From: Lactiplantibacillus herbarum
GTDB taxonomy: Bacteria; Bacillota; Bacilli; Lactobacillales; Lactobacillaceae
DNA: 64,000 nucleotides
Reading direction: 5' to 3'
Assembly: GCF_001039045.1 (NCBI RefSeq)
Contig: NZ_LFEE01000018.1
Span: 67,342-131,341, forward strand
Part shown: positions 26,950 through 35,857 of the stretch, piece by piece
Numbering within the stretch: position 1 is the first letter of the stretch
Layout of the letters: the number at the start of each line of letters is the position of its first letter
The notes under the pieces: generated by a model
Seen by the model: the letters and a program-made list of their open reading frames with translations, nothing else
Databases searched by the model: none
Told to the model about the DNA's origin: nothing
Made by a program: the position numbers and the translations under genes

Positions 26950-27892
26950 TGAACAGGAACTCGATGCTGCAACACTGAGTACACATGGTAAGCTAGCCAT
27001 GTTTAACACTGGGCTAAAAAACGGCCTCGCTAATGGTGAAAAGTTTACAGCGCTGATGGACCAATTGATCGACACGACCGATGGTGAAGTGTTATTAGCA
27101 GCGGCACAACGGTTAGCTGATTTTAAGTTGGATACCGCGTATGTCACTTTTCCACATCAATATAACAACGCAGACTACTATTTGATCTTTATGAGTCGGT
27201 TATTGGGGATGCACAATGATGAACAAGCTGCTTTGAACTCACAACGGCACAGCGAGTCGTTGTATCACGTTTATGAAGCGCTGTCCGTTGATTACACCTT
27301 CTTGTACCAAGTCGTGGATAACGGCAATGGTGGTGCTTATTATCGTGAACAGACGACCGGTGAGAATTTGTTCTATATTCATCTTGAACGTCGTTTATTA
27401 CGGTTTAACAGTGAGGCGTTTACCAACTTATTTATTAACCAGTTGTTGTTAAAAGGGACTGATGCTGCCGACATCAATACCGTGATTGCGACATTGATCA
27501 AATTTGGTCACTGCTTACGTGATGATTTTGGTTTCAACGTTGATTTTAATATTTTGGACGTTGTTAATGCAGCTAAATATGAATTGCGTTCTGCTAATCT
27601 TGATCGAGCCATCGTGGATAAGCTCTTCGTGACTGCGGCAGCTAATGATCACATGTTGCAGAATTCGAAGCAAGGCCAGGGTGCTCAGATCGAATTACGT
27701 CAAGGCTTAACTGTTGATGTTTATGATGCGGCTGAAAAGAGTGGTAGTCATAAATGGGTCATCACGGTCCATGATCCTGAACAGGCGGTATCATGGTTCG
27801 ATGTATTGTTACACTTTAACTTTATGCGGGATTGGTATTTAGATAATATCGACTCTTTGGAAATTAAAGCGGATCCATTAGTGTTTGCTTAA
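26939..27892 (+). CDS. Unknown protein, second gene of three-gene operon
   Basis: 317 residues. No signal peptide, no membrane segment and no motif that I can name. It is acidic and helical in the first part (TGLKNGLANGEKFTALMDQLIDTTDGEV) and carries a mid-region with YLIFMSRLLGM and a C-terminal half with alternating beta-like segments (IELRQGLTVDVYD, HKWVITVHDPEQAVSWFD). It overlaps the coiled-coil gene by 11 bases. A purine tract AGGCGCAGGTAGCGG precedes its ATG inside the upstream gene. Confidence 0.7.
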   Translation: MANNEQELDAATLSTHGKLAMFNTGLKNGLANGEKFTALMDQLIDTTDGEVLLAAAQRLADFKLDTAYVTFPHQYNNADYYLIFMSRLLGMHNDEQAALNSQRHSESLYHVYEALSVDYTFLYQVVDNGNGGAYYREQTTGENLFYIHLERRLLRFNSEAFTNLFINQLLLKGTDAADINTVIATLIKFGHCLRDDFGFNVDFNILDVVNAAKYELRSANLDRAIVDKLFVTAAANDHMLQNSKQGQGAQIELRQGLTVDVYDAAEKSGSHKWVITVHDPEQAVSWFDVLLHFNFMRDWYLDNIDSLEIKADPLVFA

Positions 27893-27905
27893 ACGGGGGC
27901 TTAGC

Positions 27906-28445
27906 ATGTTAGACCTAACAACTTTATTACAACAATCGATTCGCTTGGACCGCGATATTACGGTACGGCAAAAAATTCATTGGCGGCCAGCTAAACGGCT
28001 CCAAAATGCCATGGTATCTTTGGATGTCGAATTAGCGGAAATGGCAAATACCTCTGAATGGTTCAAGGTTTGGAAATTACACAAGGGTAAAGCTGAGGCG
28101 GGGAAAACACAGCGTGAAACGTTATTGAACGAATACGTTGACGCAATGGACTTCTTTTTCTTAGTGGCTGCGATTCAGCAGTGGACTCACTTGATTCCGT
28201 TAACGCCGGATGATTTAGAAGGCTTGACGACCAAACCAGTAACTGACTTGAACAAACAATATTTGGCTATTAAGCACTTGTTGTATGATGCCTATTTTAA
28301 TCATCGGCAGATCAGTTATCAGCATGCTTGGCGGGTTTTCTTGAAGCTGGGACTAGTAGAGTTCGGCTTTACGCAAGATGAGATTCAAGCAGCTTTTACG
28401 GCTAAAAATCAAGTTAATGAGCAACGACAAGAGGATCATTATTAA
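27906..28445 (+). CDS. All-alpha NTP pyrophosphatase (dimeric dUTPase-like)
   Basis: 179 residues from the ATG at 27906 behind CGGGGGC. The metal-binding motifs of the dimeric dUTPase/MazG fold are present: Glu42 and Glu45 in VSLDVELAEMANTSEWFKVWK and Glu76 and Asp79 in NEYVDAMDFFF. It probably hydrolyses dUTP or another nucleoside triphosphate to the monophosphate and pyrophosphate. Which substrate, and what it does with the two upstream proteins, is unknown. It lies 13 bases after the second gene. Confidence 0.8.
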   Translation: MLDLTTLLQQSIRLDRDITVRQKIHWRPAKRLQNAMVSLDVELAEMANTSEWFKVWKLHKGKAEAGKTQRETLLNEYVDAMDFFFLVAAIQQWTHLIPLTPDDLEGLTTKPVTDLNKQYLAIKHLLYDAYFNHRQISYQHAWRVFLKLGLVEFGFTQDEIQAAFTAKNQVNEQRQEDHY

Positions 28446-28490
28446 AAAAATAACTCGCTCATGCAATTCGGTTGCGTGAGTGAGTTATTT
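28444..28490. terminator. Bidirectional terminator
   Basis: AAATAACTC-CTCA and TGAG-GAGTTATTT form a long stem, with A and T runs on either side. It separates the three-gene operon from the convergent small gene. Confidence 0.85.
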
Positions 28491-28823
28491 TTAGGTCGTC
28501 GGCTGAGCATCGTTGTCAGCGTCTTGTTCAATTAATTCGGTCACGCGGTCAATTAGGACTTGGCGTTGATCGAGGTCGTCGTCACATTCGAAGAAGGCTC
28601 CGAGTTCTTCATCAAGGATGGCTTGACCAGCATCCATGTAACGGAAATCATTGCTGGTCATCGTATAATGCTTCTGGTCAGGCATCTGAACGAGCACGCA
28701 TCCGGTTGCGGATTTACCTTTGGATTCTTTGTCGGTAAACTCAACGACCAGCGTGTATGGTGCGTCTGATGAGCGGTCTTTGATCGCGTGGGCGATATTA
28801 CCCGCAATTGCTTCAAGTTTCAA
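28491..28823 (-). CDS. Hypothetical 110-residue acidic protein
   Basis: TTG start with GAGGTGA seven bases upstream. The sequence looks like a small alpha/beta domain: AYTLVVEFTDKESKGKSATGCVLVQM is beta-rich, followed by YTMTSNDFRYMDAGQAILDEELGAFF, with a very acidic C-terminus. No family recognised. It is transcribed alone between two terminators. Confidence 0.65.
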   Translation of the reverse strand: MKLEAIAGNIAHAIKDRSSDAPYTLVVEFTDKESKGKSATGCVLVQMPDQKHYTMTSNDFRYMDAGQAILDEELGAFFECDDDLDQRQVLIDRVTELIEQDADNDAQPTT

Positions 28824-28935
28824 TACGTTTCACCTCTGCTAATATTATACCTGCTATTTTAGGGTAATGCGACTGGTGATTGTTGGTTTCGATTGCGCGG
28901 CCGATAGAGGTATGATGAAACTTGCTAAATACTGC

Positions 28936-28965
28936 TTGTCAATATGCTGAAGATATCGCTATACT
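28936..28965 (+). promoter_or_regulatory. Promoter of the 187-residue membrane protein gene
   Basis: TTGTCA (28936-28941), 18-base spacer, TATACT (28960-28965). Confidence 0.65.
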
Positions 28966-29012
28966 GAATATTAGTTTATAGCGGCAGTAGCAGATGATAG
29001 GAGAGAATCAGG

Positions 29013-29576
29013 GTGGATAGAAAAAAACGGCAAGCTGGAATTTATCAGGATTTGTATCAGCGCAAGGCACTGTTAAAAGTTAAATTTCCATGGCTAGTCT
29101 GGCCGTGGTACTTATTTGGTGGCTGGTTGTTATTGGTTGCCCTTGGCTTAACGGGAACCGGTTTCTTACGCATTGTTTTTACAAGTGGTGGTTTAACGGT
29201 CATGCAGGAGTTGCAGCGTGACTGGTTTGGGTTCTTTTGGATTTTCCTTAGTTGGATTGTGAGTATTAACCTGTTGACTGCAACTTGGAGTTGGGTCTGT
29301 TATTTACTTGCTTGGAAGAACAGTTGGCAATTTAAGCCAACTAAACATTCGGTGAGCTTTTCGCAGTTAACTGAAGAACAGCTGACATACAAGGGGCACC
29401 GGTACTATTTTCGAGTAGACGAGTTGCAGATTGAACCAACCACAACTTATCGAGATTACGTGGTGCTCCTGCCAGTATATCGCTCAGCAACACATCGAAC
29501 TTGGGCGCGACGGATTATTTTAGTCTATGGAACTGAGAAAGAAATGGTGGCCTTGAAAGCTGTTTTACGCAGATGA
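29013..29576 (+). CDS. Two-helix membrane protein, unknown
   Basis: 187 residues, GTG start behind AGGAGAG. Two hydrophobic stretches (about 25-55 and 70-100) are followed by a soluble C-terminal domain (about 105-187) with alternating strands: FSQLTEEQLTYKGHRYYFRVDELQIEP, then RDYVVLLPVYRSATHRTWARRIILVYGTE. The layout recalls YcxB-like membrane proteins, but the match is only by shape. It stands alone between a promoter and a terminator. Confidence 0.65.
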   Translation: MDRKKRQAGIYQDLYQRKALLKVKFPWLVWPWYLFGGWLLLVALGLTGTGFLRIVFTSGGLTVMQELQRDWFGFFWIFLSWIVSINLLTATWSWVCYLLAWKNSWQFKPTKHSVSFSQLTEEQLTYKGHRYYFRVDELQIEPTTTYRDYVVLLPVYRSATHRTWARRIILVYGTEKEMVALKAVLRR

Positions 29577-29603
29577 TAAGTGGTTTACAGATTTAACGGG
29601 TTA

Positions 29604-29651
29604 ATAAAAGCGTCATACTGACTAATGAGGTCGGTATGACGCTTATTTTTT
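29604..29651. terminator. Bidirectional terminator
   Basis: AAGCGTCATACTGAC and GTCGGTATGACGCTT around a short loop, followed by ATTTTTT on the plus strand and TTTTA on the minus strand. Confidence 0.85.
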
Positions 29652-29681
29652 GGATAGGATTTCTTCATCTGTATTTAAATA

Positions 29682-30383
29682 TTATGCAGAATAATTGTCT
29701 TCAGGTAATCTCAGTAGTTGAGGTTTACTGAAATAATACCCCTGACGTAAGTTAATGCCGAAATCAGCACTTAACTGATCGTCATTTTGATCCTCAACGC
29801 CTTCGAGAACAAGCCGTAGTCCGTATTCAAGACTGATTGCTCGCCAGAAATGAATTTGTTGTTGAATTTTGGGGTCTTTGAATTCTGAATTGAAATTTTG
29901 TAACGCAAATTTTAACTCAGAAACAAATGGTAGCAGTTCTTGAATGCTATTGAAGTAGTTATCACCCGTGCCGACGTCATCAAGCGAAATTTGCATGCCC
30001 TTACTGAGAAACTCTTTAAGGTGTGGAATTAAATCTTCCACTGAATATTTCTGAGGACTATCTTCTTCGGTCAACTCAACGACGAGCTTGGTAGGGTAGA
30101 GCTGCATTTGACTTTTAATAATTGCCTTAGCAATGGTTGTATTCATTAATTGGTCGCGATTGATGTTAACAGAACAATAGCGCACTTTAACTGAGAGCAC
30201 CTTAGTCGTTGAGACTAATAAGTCAGAGATGATTTGAGGGTCAATATCAGCAAACGAAGCTGGTAAACGCCAACCATCCGGAGTTAATTGCTTCATGAGT
30301 AATTCATAGCCGAAAATGGAATCAGTTTCGGCATTGATTTGGGGCTGGACAAAGTAACGATAAATTGGTTTCAAGCGAATCAA
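29682..30383 (-). CDS. Stand-alone EAL-domain protein
   Basis: 233 residues, a single EAL domain with no GGDEF, sensor or membrane part. EAL domains cleave cyclic di-GMP to pGpG. Visible residues: YELLMK at the EAL site (Glu kept, usual Arg replaced by Lys), Asn in SVNINRDQ, Glu in VELTEE, the metal-binding pair in SLDDVGTG, Lys in ELKF, Glu in EGVED, Gln in QGYYFSKP. Most catalytic positions are kept, so activity is possible. It is divergent from the NADH oxidase gene, and AGGAGGTTG precedes the start. Confidence 0.88.
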   Translation of the reverse strand: MIRLKPIYRYFVQPQINAETDSIFGYELLMKQLTPDGWRLPASFADIDPQIISDLLVSTTKVLSVKVRYCSVNINRDQLMNTTIAKAIIKSQMQLYPTKLVVELTEEDSPQKYSVEDLIPHLKEFLSKGMQISLDDVGTGDNYFNSIQELLPFVSELKFALQNFNSEFKDPKIQQQIHFWRAISLEYGLRLVLEGVEDQNDDQLSADFGINLRQGYYFSKPQLLRLPEDNYSA

Positions 30384-30489
30384 CCTCCTATGAATGGTTT
30401 ACATTCTGCATAAGAACAGTATACTATAATAATATAATAATTAATAGCAAATTGATATGATAAGCTATGAGGAAGGAAGTTAAGGATTA

Positions 30490-31845
30490 ATGAAAGTAGT
30501 GATTGTCGGATGTACCCATGCGGGCATTGCAGCTATTCAGCAAGTGTTAAACTACTATCCGGAAGCCGAAATTACGGTTTATGAACGGCACGATAACATT
30601 TCATACCTCTCATGTGCGACATACTTGCATATTGAAGGAACGGTCAATAATTTATCCGATGCTTTCTATGCTGAACCAGCAAAGTTTGTTGAACAGGGCG
30701 TTGATATGAAACTCAATCACGACGTTATTCGGATTGATGGTCGGGCGCGGACGATCTTAGTGCAAGATTTGATGACTAAAGAAATGGCTGAGCAGTCGTT
30801 TGATAAATTGATTATGGCGACAGGATCAATTACGGCGATTCCATCTATTACTGGAATTGAAAATCCAAATGTCATGTTATGTAAAACTTATGATCAAGCG
30901 CATGATTTGTGTGCAGTCAATGATGATCGTAATCGAATTGCGATTATCGGTGGTGGCTATGTTGGGGTTGAATTAGTGGAAGGTTATGTTAATTCGGGAC
31001 ATGAAGTTATCCTAATTCAACGGCATGATCATTTATTGAATAATTACGTTGAACCTAGGTTGTCAGCGGACGTCGAAGCAGTCTTGCGTTCTAAGGGTGT
31101 TCAGGTATTTACTGATACTAATATTACGTCATTTGAAGATGCTGACGATGGTCAGTTGAGAATTAAGACGGACCATGATGATTATGAAGTTGATATGGCA
31201 GTGATCTGTGCCGGGATTATTCCACAAACCGATCTCTTAGCGGGGCAAGTTGAAATGATGGCTAACGGTGCCATCATTACGGATGATTACATGCAGACGT
31301 CTAATCCTGATATCTTTGCGGCAGGAGACGCGGCCGTTATTCATTATAATCCAACGCATTCAACAGGTTATGCACCCTTAGCGTCACATGCGATTCGCCA
31401 AGGTGCGTTAGCGGGGATCAACGTTTTTGATAAACGCGGTCGTTCAATCGGGACACAGGCAACGACGGGGATGTTGATTTTTGGCTACACGGTTGCTTGT
31501 ACTGGCTTAACCGTGGCGGCAGCTAATTCAGCGGCTTTTGATGTTGGTAGCGTAGTCTATGAAGGTAGTTACCGACCTGGTTTTATGCCGGAAGCACACC
31601 CTATAACCATTGAATTAGTTTATGATCGCAACAATCGCAAAGTGCTAGGTGCTCAAATCATGAGCCAGCATGAAGTTTCGCAATCTGCCAACACGATGTC
31701 GGTATTCATCCAACACGGTGGCACGATTGATGAACTCGCAATGATCGATATGTTGTTCTCACCGAACTTCAATCAGCCTTTTGATTACCTGAATCAAGTG
31801 GGACAATTGGCAGTAGAACAAGAACATGGTTATTTGCGTACTTAG
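30490..31845 (+). CDS. nox: NADH oxidase, FAD-dependent (Nox/CoA-disulfide reductase family)
   Basis: 451 residues. It reduces oxygen to water with NADH and regenerates NAD in lactic acid bacteria. FAD site VVIVGCTHAGIAA (residues 3-15), redox cysteine in SYLSCATYL (Cys42, the single active Cys of the family), NADH site IAIIGGGYVGVELVEG (about 155-170) and FAD motif PDIFAAGDAAVI. The C-terminal dimerisation domain follows. The related CoA-disulfide reductases share this layout; the name is inferred from lactic acid bacteria. RBS AGGAAGG. Confidence 0.9.
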   Translation: MKVVIVGCTHAGIAAIQQVLNYYPEAEITVYERHDNISYLSCATYLHIEGTVNNLSDAFYAEPAKFVEQGVDMKLNHDVIRIDGRARTILVQDLMTKEMAEQSFDKLIMATGSITAIPSITGIENPNVMLCKTYDQAHDLCAVNDDRNRIAIIGGGYVGVELVEGYVNSGHEVILIQRHDHLLNNYVEPRLSADVEAVLRSKGVQVFTDTNITSFEDADDGQLRIKTDHDDYEVDMAVICAGIIPQTDLLAGQVEMMANGAIITDDYMQTSNPDIFAAGDAAVIHYNPTHSTGYAPLASHAIRQGALAGINVFDKRGRSIGTQATTGMLIFGYTVACTGLTVAAANSAAFDVGSVVYEGSYRPGFMPEAHPITIELVYDRNNRKVLGAQIMSQHEVSQSANTMSVFIQHGGTIDELAMIDMLFSPNFNQPFDYLNQVGQLAVEQEHGYLRT

Positions 31846-31881
31846 TTAATTTATTTCGATAGCAACTCGTAAATCATATTA

Positions 31882-31919
31882 GACTCGGTGTCGTCATTGA
31901 CGGTACCGGGTCTTTTTTT
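31882..31919 (+). terminator. Terminator of nox
   Basis: GACTCGGT-CGTC and GACG-ACCGGGTC with one G-T pair, followed by seven T. Confidence 0.85.
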
Positions 31920-32051
31920 GTTGTTAGTGAAAACGATACAGTAAAAATATGGTTTCTTTACTTAATTCAGTCAGATATTTTACACAGGTTAACTACTATT
32001 AAGGAAAGTAGCTAGAAGTTACTAAATAAATATGTGGAGTGATCATAAGCA

Positions 32052-35000
32052 ATGAAGCCGCGCGTTTTAACGACCTTATTAGTTTGTACAGCAATTTTAA
32101 CCACCACTGTGACCCCAGCGATGGCGGCCGTAATGCCAGCAGGAGCACAGAGTGGCCAAACCGCAATGCCCGCTACTGATACGAATACACTGCCTAAAGC
32201 AATGGCAGATCTAAGTGTTCAAGGAAAGCAGTTAGTTGATCAGAACAATGCTAAGTGGACGGCGGTAGGTCAGCCAAGTATGACCACTGACGCTGAGTTT
32301 GATCAACCTGTTCTGAACTTCAATGGTGGTTCGGCGTTCTATACGACCTATACGAATGATCAGTTGGCACAGCTCAAAAACGGGATGGCGATTGAAGCGT
32401 ATTTCAAATACGATCCAGCTGCTGATGCTAGTGGTGAACATGAAATTTTTTCAAGTCAGCAGGGTGGTGGTGTTGGATTAGGTGTCCAAGGAAATCAGGT
32501 CACCTTCTACGCTCATGATGGCAGTGGCTATAAAATGCCTAAGGGAAGTTTACGCAAAGGCCACTGGGTGCATGCGGTTGGCGTGATTGATAAGAATAAA
32601 ACGGCCAGCCTGTACTTAGATGGTCAGCTAGCACAACAAGTGGCAATGCCCGGTGATTTGAAGTTAGCGCAAGGTACCAATGATTTTGTGCTGGGCGGTG
32701 ATGCTATACCGGGTGACGGTCACGTCCAGTCGATGATGACGGGGAAAGTTAAGTTAGCACGCTTATACGATCACACTTTGACTGGTGCACAGGTCGGGCA
32801 ACTCAACCAAGCGGCACAAGTAGGTAAAAAAGCAGAAGTGCCAGTTGATCAAACCGTTGCAACTAAGTTAGTTGGTCCTAAGCGGGTTACTAGTGGTCAT
32901 ACATATGGCTTTAACGTGCATGCTAGACAACTGAAAACAGGTGATGCGGACTCGCTTTCCATGGATGTCGTATACGATGCATCTAAGTTCGATTTTGTCG
33001 GTGCGGATCGATTGTTGCAAGGGGATAAGACCAGCGTTCAACAGATTCAGCCGGGACGAGTACGGATTACGACGAGTGCTAACTTATCATCTGCTGAATT
33101 CAAGCAGTATAGTCAAACACGCTTGGCGCACGTTAATCTGAAAGCTAAGTCTGCTGGTGATACATCCGTTCAGTTTGAACAGTTAACCAAGGGAACAACG
33201 CTTCAATTGGGTGGTCCGCTTGCTGTTAATATCCAGGGTAAAGATGCGATGGATGTTAATGGTGATGGAATCGTCGGCGTTGGTGATGTCGCGATGGCGC
33301 CAATGACTGCCAAGGAAGCCATTGCACAAAAGACAGAAATCAAGCCGTATAAACATGTCATTGTTTTAACGACTGATGGCGGTGGTAACCCGTGGGACCC
33401 AAATGGTATTTATTATGCAGAGGGCACTGCGACACCAGCGTGGACGACAGATCCCGCAATTATGAAGAAGCGTCGTAATACTTATACCATGGATCTATTT
33501 AATAATAAATTTGCGATGAGTACTTCAGCTAAAGCTGTGTCACCTTCGATTTCAGCGCAAAATTATATCTCAATGCTACATGGCCGCCCTTGGGATACTT
33601 TGCCAGCTGACTACCAAGGCACTAATGGCACGATGGGACAGCAATACTTTGAGGACTTTGATAAGGCGCAGCCGTTGTTCCCATCAGTCTTCAAGATATT
33701 GCAGAAAGCTAATCCGAATCGTGGTGCCGCAGCGTTTTCAGAATGGGGTCCTATCGTCAATTCAATCATCGAACCTGATGCACCGGTAACAACGAAGCAG
33801 TCTGCCAAATTGAAGTCATTTGATGATGTCGCTGACTATGTGGGAACACCTGAGTTCCAAAATACGGCGATGGTCTATATGCAAAGTGACTATATGGATG
33901 GACAGGGTCACAGTAAGGGTTGGTATAACGACAATTATTGGGATCAATATGCTCAATACGATGGTCTCTTTAAGAAAGTTATGGATAAATTGGAATCAAC
34001 CGGCCATAGTCATGATACGTTGGTGATTGCCAATGCTGACCATGGCGGGTCTGGGACTAATCATGGCGGCTGGGATGCTCGTAATCGTAGTATCTTTATG
34101 GCACTTGGTGGCGAGACCGTTGATAGTGGTCGACGGTTACATGGGGGTTCCAACTCAGATATCACTGCGTTAGTGCTCAATGCGTTGCAAGTACCACAGA
34201 CACCAGAGATGGTTGATAGTAATGTTTTTGATTCAACTGCTTTCTTGAAGCAGACTGATTTGACTAAGAAACGTCGCGATGTTGAAACACTTAAGTTGAG
34301 CCGTAATGATAATCAGGCCAAGATTCAATTAACTAATCTTAAAAAACGTCAATTGACAGCTGTGGATATGCAACTTGATTTAGCTGGTCGTGACATTGAT
34401 ACGGTTAAAGCAGCAGTGGGCGTACAGGTATTGCGTCAGACGGTCGAGAACGGCAAGTTACGGCTGATCGTTAGTGCTGATAAGCCAACCAGTGAGTTAG
34501 TAACGGTTAACTTCAAGCCGGCTAAGGCGCGTGCTGAAAAGACAGTTTCAATCGAGCAGGCCATGGCTGGTACTAGTGATGGAACGGAAGTCTTAGTAGA
34601 TCTAGATAATGATAATCCGTTAACGGCAACGAAACCTGATGAAGGTGGGACGAGTGTGACCAAACCGGGGGATAACCATAACGGGGACGTGAAACCTAAT
34701 GGTGATGGGTCAGGGTCCAAACCAGATGGAAATGGATCTTCGATAGTAAAACCAGGTGACAATAGTACGGATAAGAAGCCGGGTAGTAATGGTTCGTCAA
34801 TAGGCAAGCCGAACGGTAATGGGACAACTACTAAACCAGATAGTAATGGTGTAGCGACCGTAAAACCGAATGGCAATGGTTCGGATACTAAACCTGATAA
34901 AAATGGTTCGTCGGTAGGGAAGACAAACGATAAGAAAACGACTAGTGGATCCACAAGTCATGCAACTACGACTGGTGATATAGCTGACGAGAATACGGGT

Positions 35001-35234
35001 AAAACGGTCGGTACGGATCTTAATGATAGTTCGTTAGCATCTAGTCAGAGTACAAATGTGCTCAGTGAGACCAAAGCGACACCTACTAACCACCATACGG
35101 AGCGTAATACTTCCGCAAGTTGGTTACCACAAACTGGCGAGCAAGTTCATCAATGGCTAGCCGTTGTCGGTAGTGTTTTACTGGTAGCTTTAGGTAGTGT
35201 TGCGGTGTGGTTGAGAAAGCGGCGGCGTAGTTAA
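32052..35234 (+). CDS. LPXTG wall-anchored phosphodiesterase-like protein
   Basis: 1060 residues. Signal peptide ends near AMAA (about 25). A LamG-like domain (about 75-255) is followed by a cohesin-like beta domain (about 270-395) and one EF-hand repeat of dockerin type, DVNGDGIVGVGD, starting at Asp401. Then comes an alkaline-phosphatase-superfamily domain (about 430-735): TTDGGG (Asp442), SDYMDGQGHSKG (613-623), ADHGGSGTNHGG (Asp663, His664). About nine KP-x-NG-x repeats (871-957) span the wall. Sorting signal LPQTGE (1025-1030), membrane helix, KRRRRS tail. It probably hydrolyses a phosphodiester or sulfate outside the cell. Substrate unknown. Confidence 0.88.
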   Translation: MKPRVLTTLLVCTAILTTTVTPAMAAVMPAGAQSGQTAMPATDTNTLPKAMADLSVQGKQLVDQNNAKWTAVGQPSMTTDAEFDQPVLNFNGGSAFYTTYTNDQLAQLKNGMAIEAYFKYDPAADASGEHEIFSSQQGGGVGLGVQGNQVTFYAHDGSGYKMPKGSLRKGHWVHAVGVIDKNKTASLYLDGQLAQQVAMPGDLKLAQGTNDFVLGGDAIPGDGHVQSMMTGKVKLARLYDHTLTGAQVGQLNQAAQVGKKAEVPVDQTVATKLVGPKRVTSGHTYGFNVHARQLKTGDADSLSMDVVYDASKFDFVGADRLLQGDKTSVQQIQPGRVRITTSANLSSAEFKQYSQTRLAHVNLKAKSAGDTSVQFEQLTKGTTLQLGGPLAVNIQGKDAMDVNGDGIVGVGDVAMAPMTAKEAIAQKTEIKPYKHVIVLTTDGGGNPWDPNGIYYAEGTATPAWTTDPAIMKKRRNTYTMDLFNNKFAMSTSAKAVSPSISAQNYISMLHGRPWDTLPADYQGTNGTMGQQYFEDFDKAQPLFPSVFKILQKANPNRGAAAFSEWGPIVNSIIEPDAPVTTKQSAKLKSFDDVADYVGTPEFQNTAMVYMQSDYMDGQGHSKGWYNDNYWDQYAQYDGLFKKVMDKLESTGHSHDTLVIANADHGGSGTNHGGWDARNRSIFMALGGETVDSGRRLHGGSNSDITALVLNALQVPQTPEMVDSNVFDSTAFLKQTDLTKKRRDVETLKLSRNDNQAKIQLTNLKKRQLTAVDMQLDLAGRDIDTVKAAVGVQVLRQTVENGKLRLIVSADKPTSELVTVNFKPAKARAEKTVSIEQAMAGTSDGTEVLVDLDNDNPLTATKPDEGGTSVTKPGDNHNGDVKPNGDGSGSKPDGNGSSIVKPGDNSTDKKPGSNGSSIGKPNGNGTTTKPDSNGVATVKPNGNGSDTKPDKNGSSVGKTNDKKTTSGSTSHATTTGDIADENTGKTVGTDLNDSSLASSQSTNVLSETKATPTNHHTERNTSASWLPQTGEQVHQWLAVVGSVLLVALGSVAVWLRKRRRS

Positions 35235-35356
35235 CTCTGATATTCTAGCAGTAAACAGATTGCTCAGCTTTTGTGAGCAGTTGTGGCGAAACTTCAAACT
35301 GACACTCGCTTTTTAAGGAGAGTTTTTGTATAGTTATAGTTTGGAGGCGTTAAATT

Positions 35357-35716
35357 ATGAATGCATTTTTAGACTTTATTAATTTTGAATATACCGAAGA
35401 TGAGTTGATTGAACGAATTCAAGATTATTTGACATATCAGGCGGAGGCTTACAAGCTTCTTAATGAGATTGGTCCTAACAAAGCGGTCAAGAATATTCGG
35501 CCAATTCGGCAGCAACTGGATAATGAATACAGTAACTATTCACGACTTGAAGTTCTACAAGTAATCAAAAAAGATCAAAATGCCAGAAAGTACTATATGT
35601 GGTTACGCGATGTGTCAACTAAGACAGTTGGGCCATTAACTTCCAAGAATATTGATGCCTTTTTAGGTAATATGAAAAATGATGCGCAAATTTACTTTCC
35701 AGATATCTTGAAATAA
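35357..35716 (+). CDS. Hypothetical 119-residue protein
   Basis: ATG behind TTTGGAGGCG. It is a mostly helical, hydrophilic protein (ERIQDYLTYQAEAYKLLNEIGPNKAVKNIRPIRQQLDNEYSNYSRLEVLQVIKKDQNARKYYMWL is typical, in short helices), with no motif I know. It stands alone, has a good terminator downstream, and lies next to the barstar-like gene. It could be a cargo gene, but nothing in the sequence shows a role. Confidence 0.6.
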   Translation: MNAFLDFINFEYTEDELIERIQDYLTYQAEAYKLLNEIGPNKAVKNIRPIRQQLDNEYSNYSRLEVLQVIKKDQNARKYYMWLRDVSTKTVGPLTSKNIDAFLGNMKNDAQIYFPDILK

Positions 35717-35752
35717 GTGTTTGGTCTGTTTCAAATAAATTACAATAGATGA

Positions 35753-35805
35753 ATAAGACAAATCCCGCACCGGCTGAAATAGGCTAGTGTGGGATTTGTC
35801 TTATT
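35753..35805. terminator. Bidirectional terminator
   Basis: AAGACAAATCCCGCAC pairs with GTGTGGGATTTGTCTT (one mismatch-free stem with a G-T pair), lying between convergent genes. Confidence 0.85.
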
Positions 35806-35857
35806 TAGAGAAGAATTATGGATTTGAGAAAAATAATTCTAATTGATATAAAGGGAC

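Noticed and set aside
31925-31940. TGAAAACGATACA as a catabolite control (cre) site
   Set aside because: It is one base short of the consensus spacing and lies far from the start codon of the surface protein.
34436-34954. 172-residue antisense frame within the surface protein gene
   Set aside because: It arises from the KP-x-NG repeats and has no start signal.
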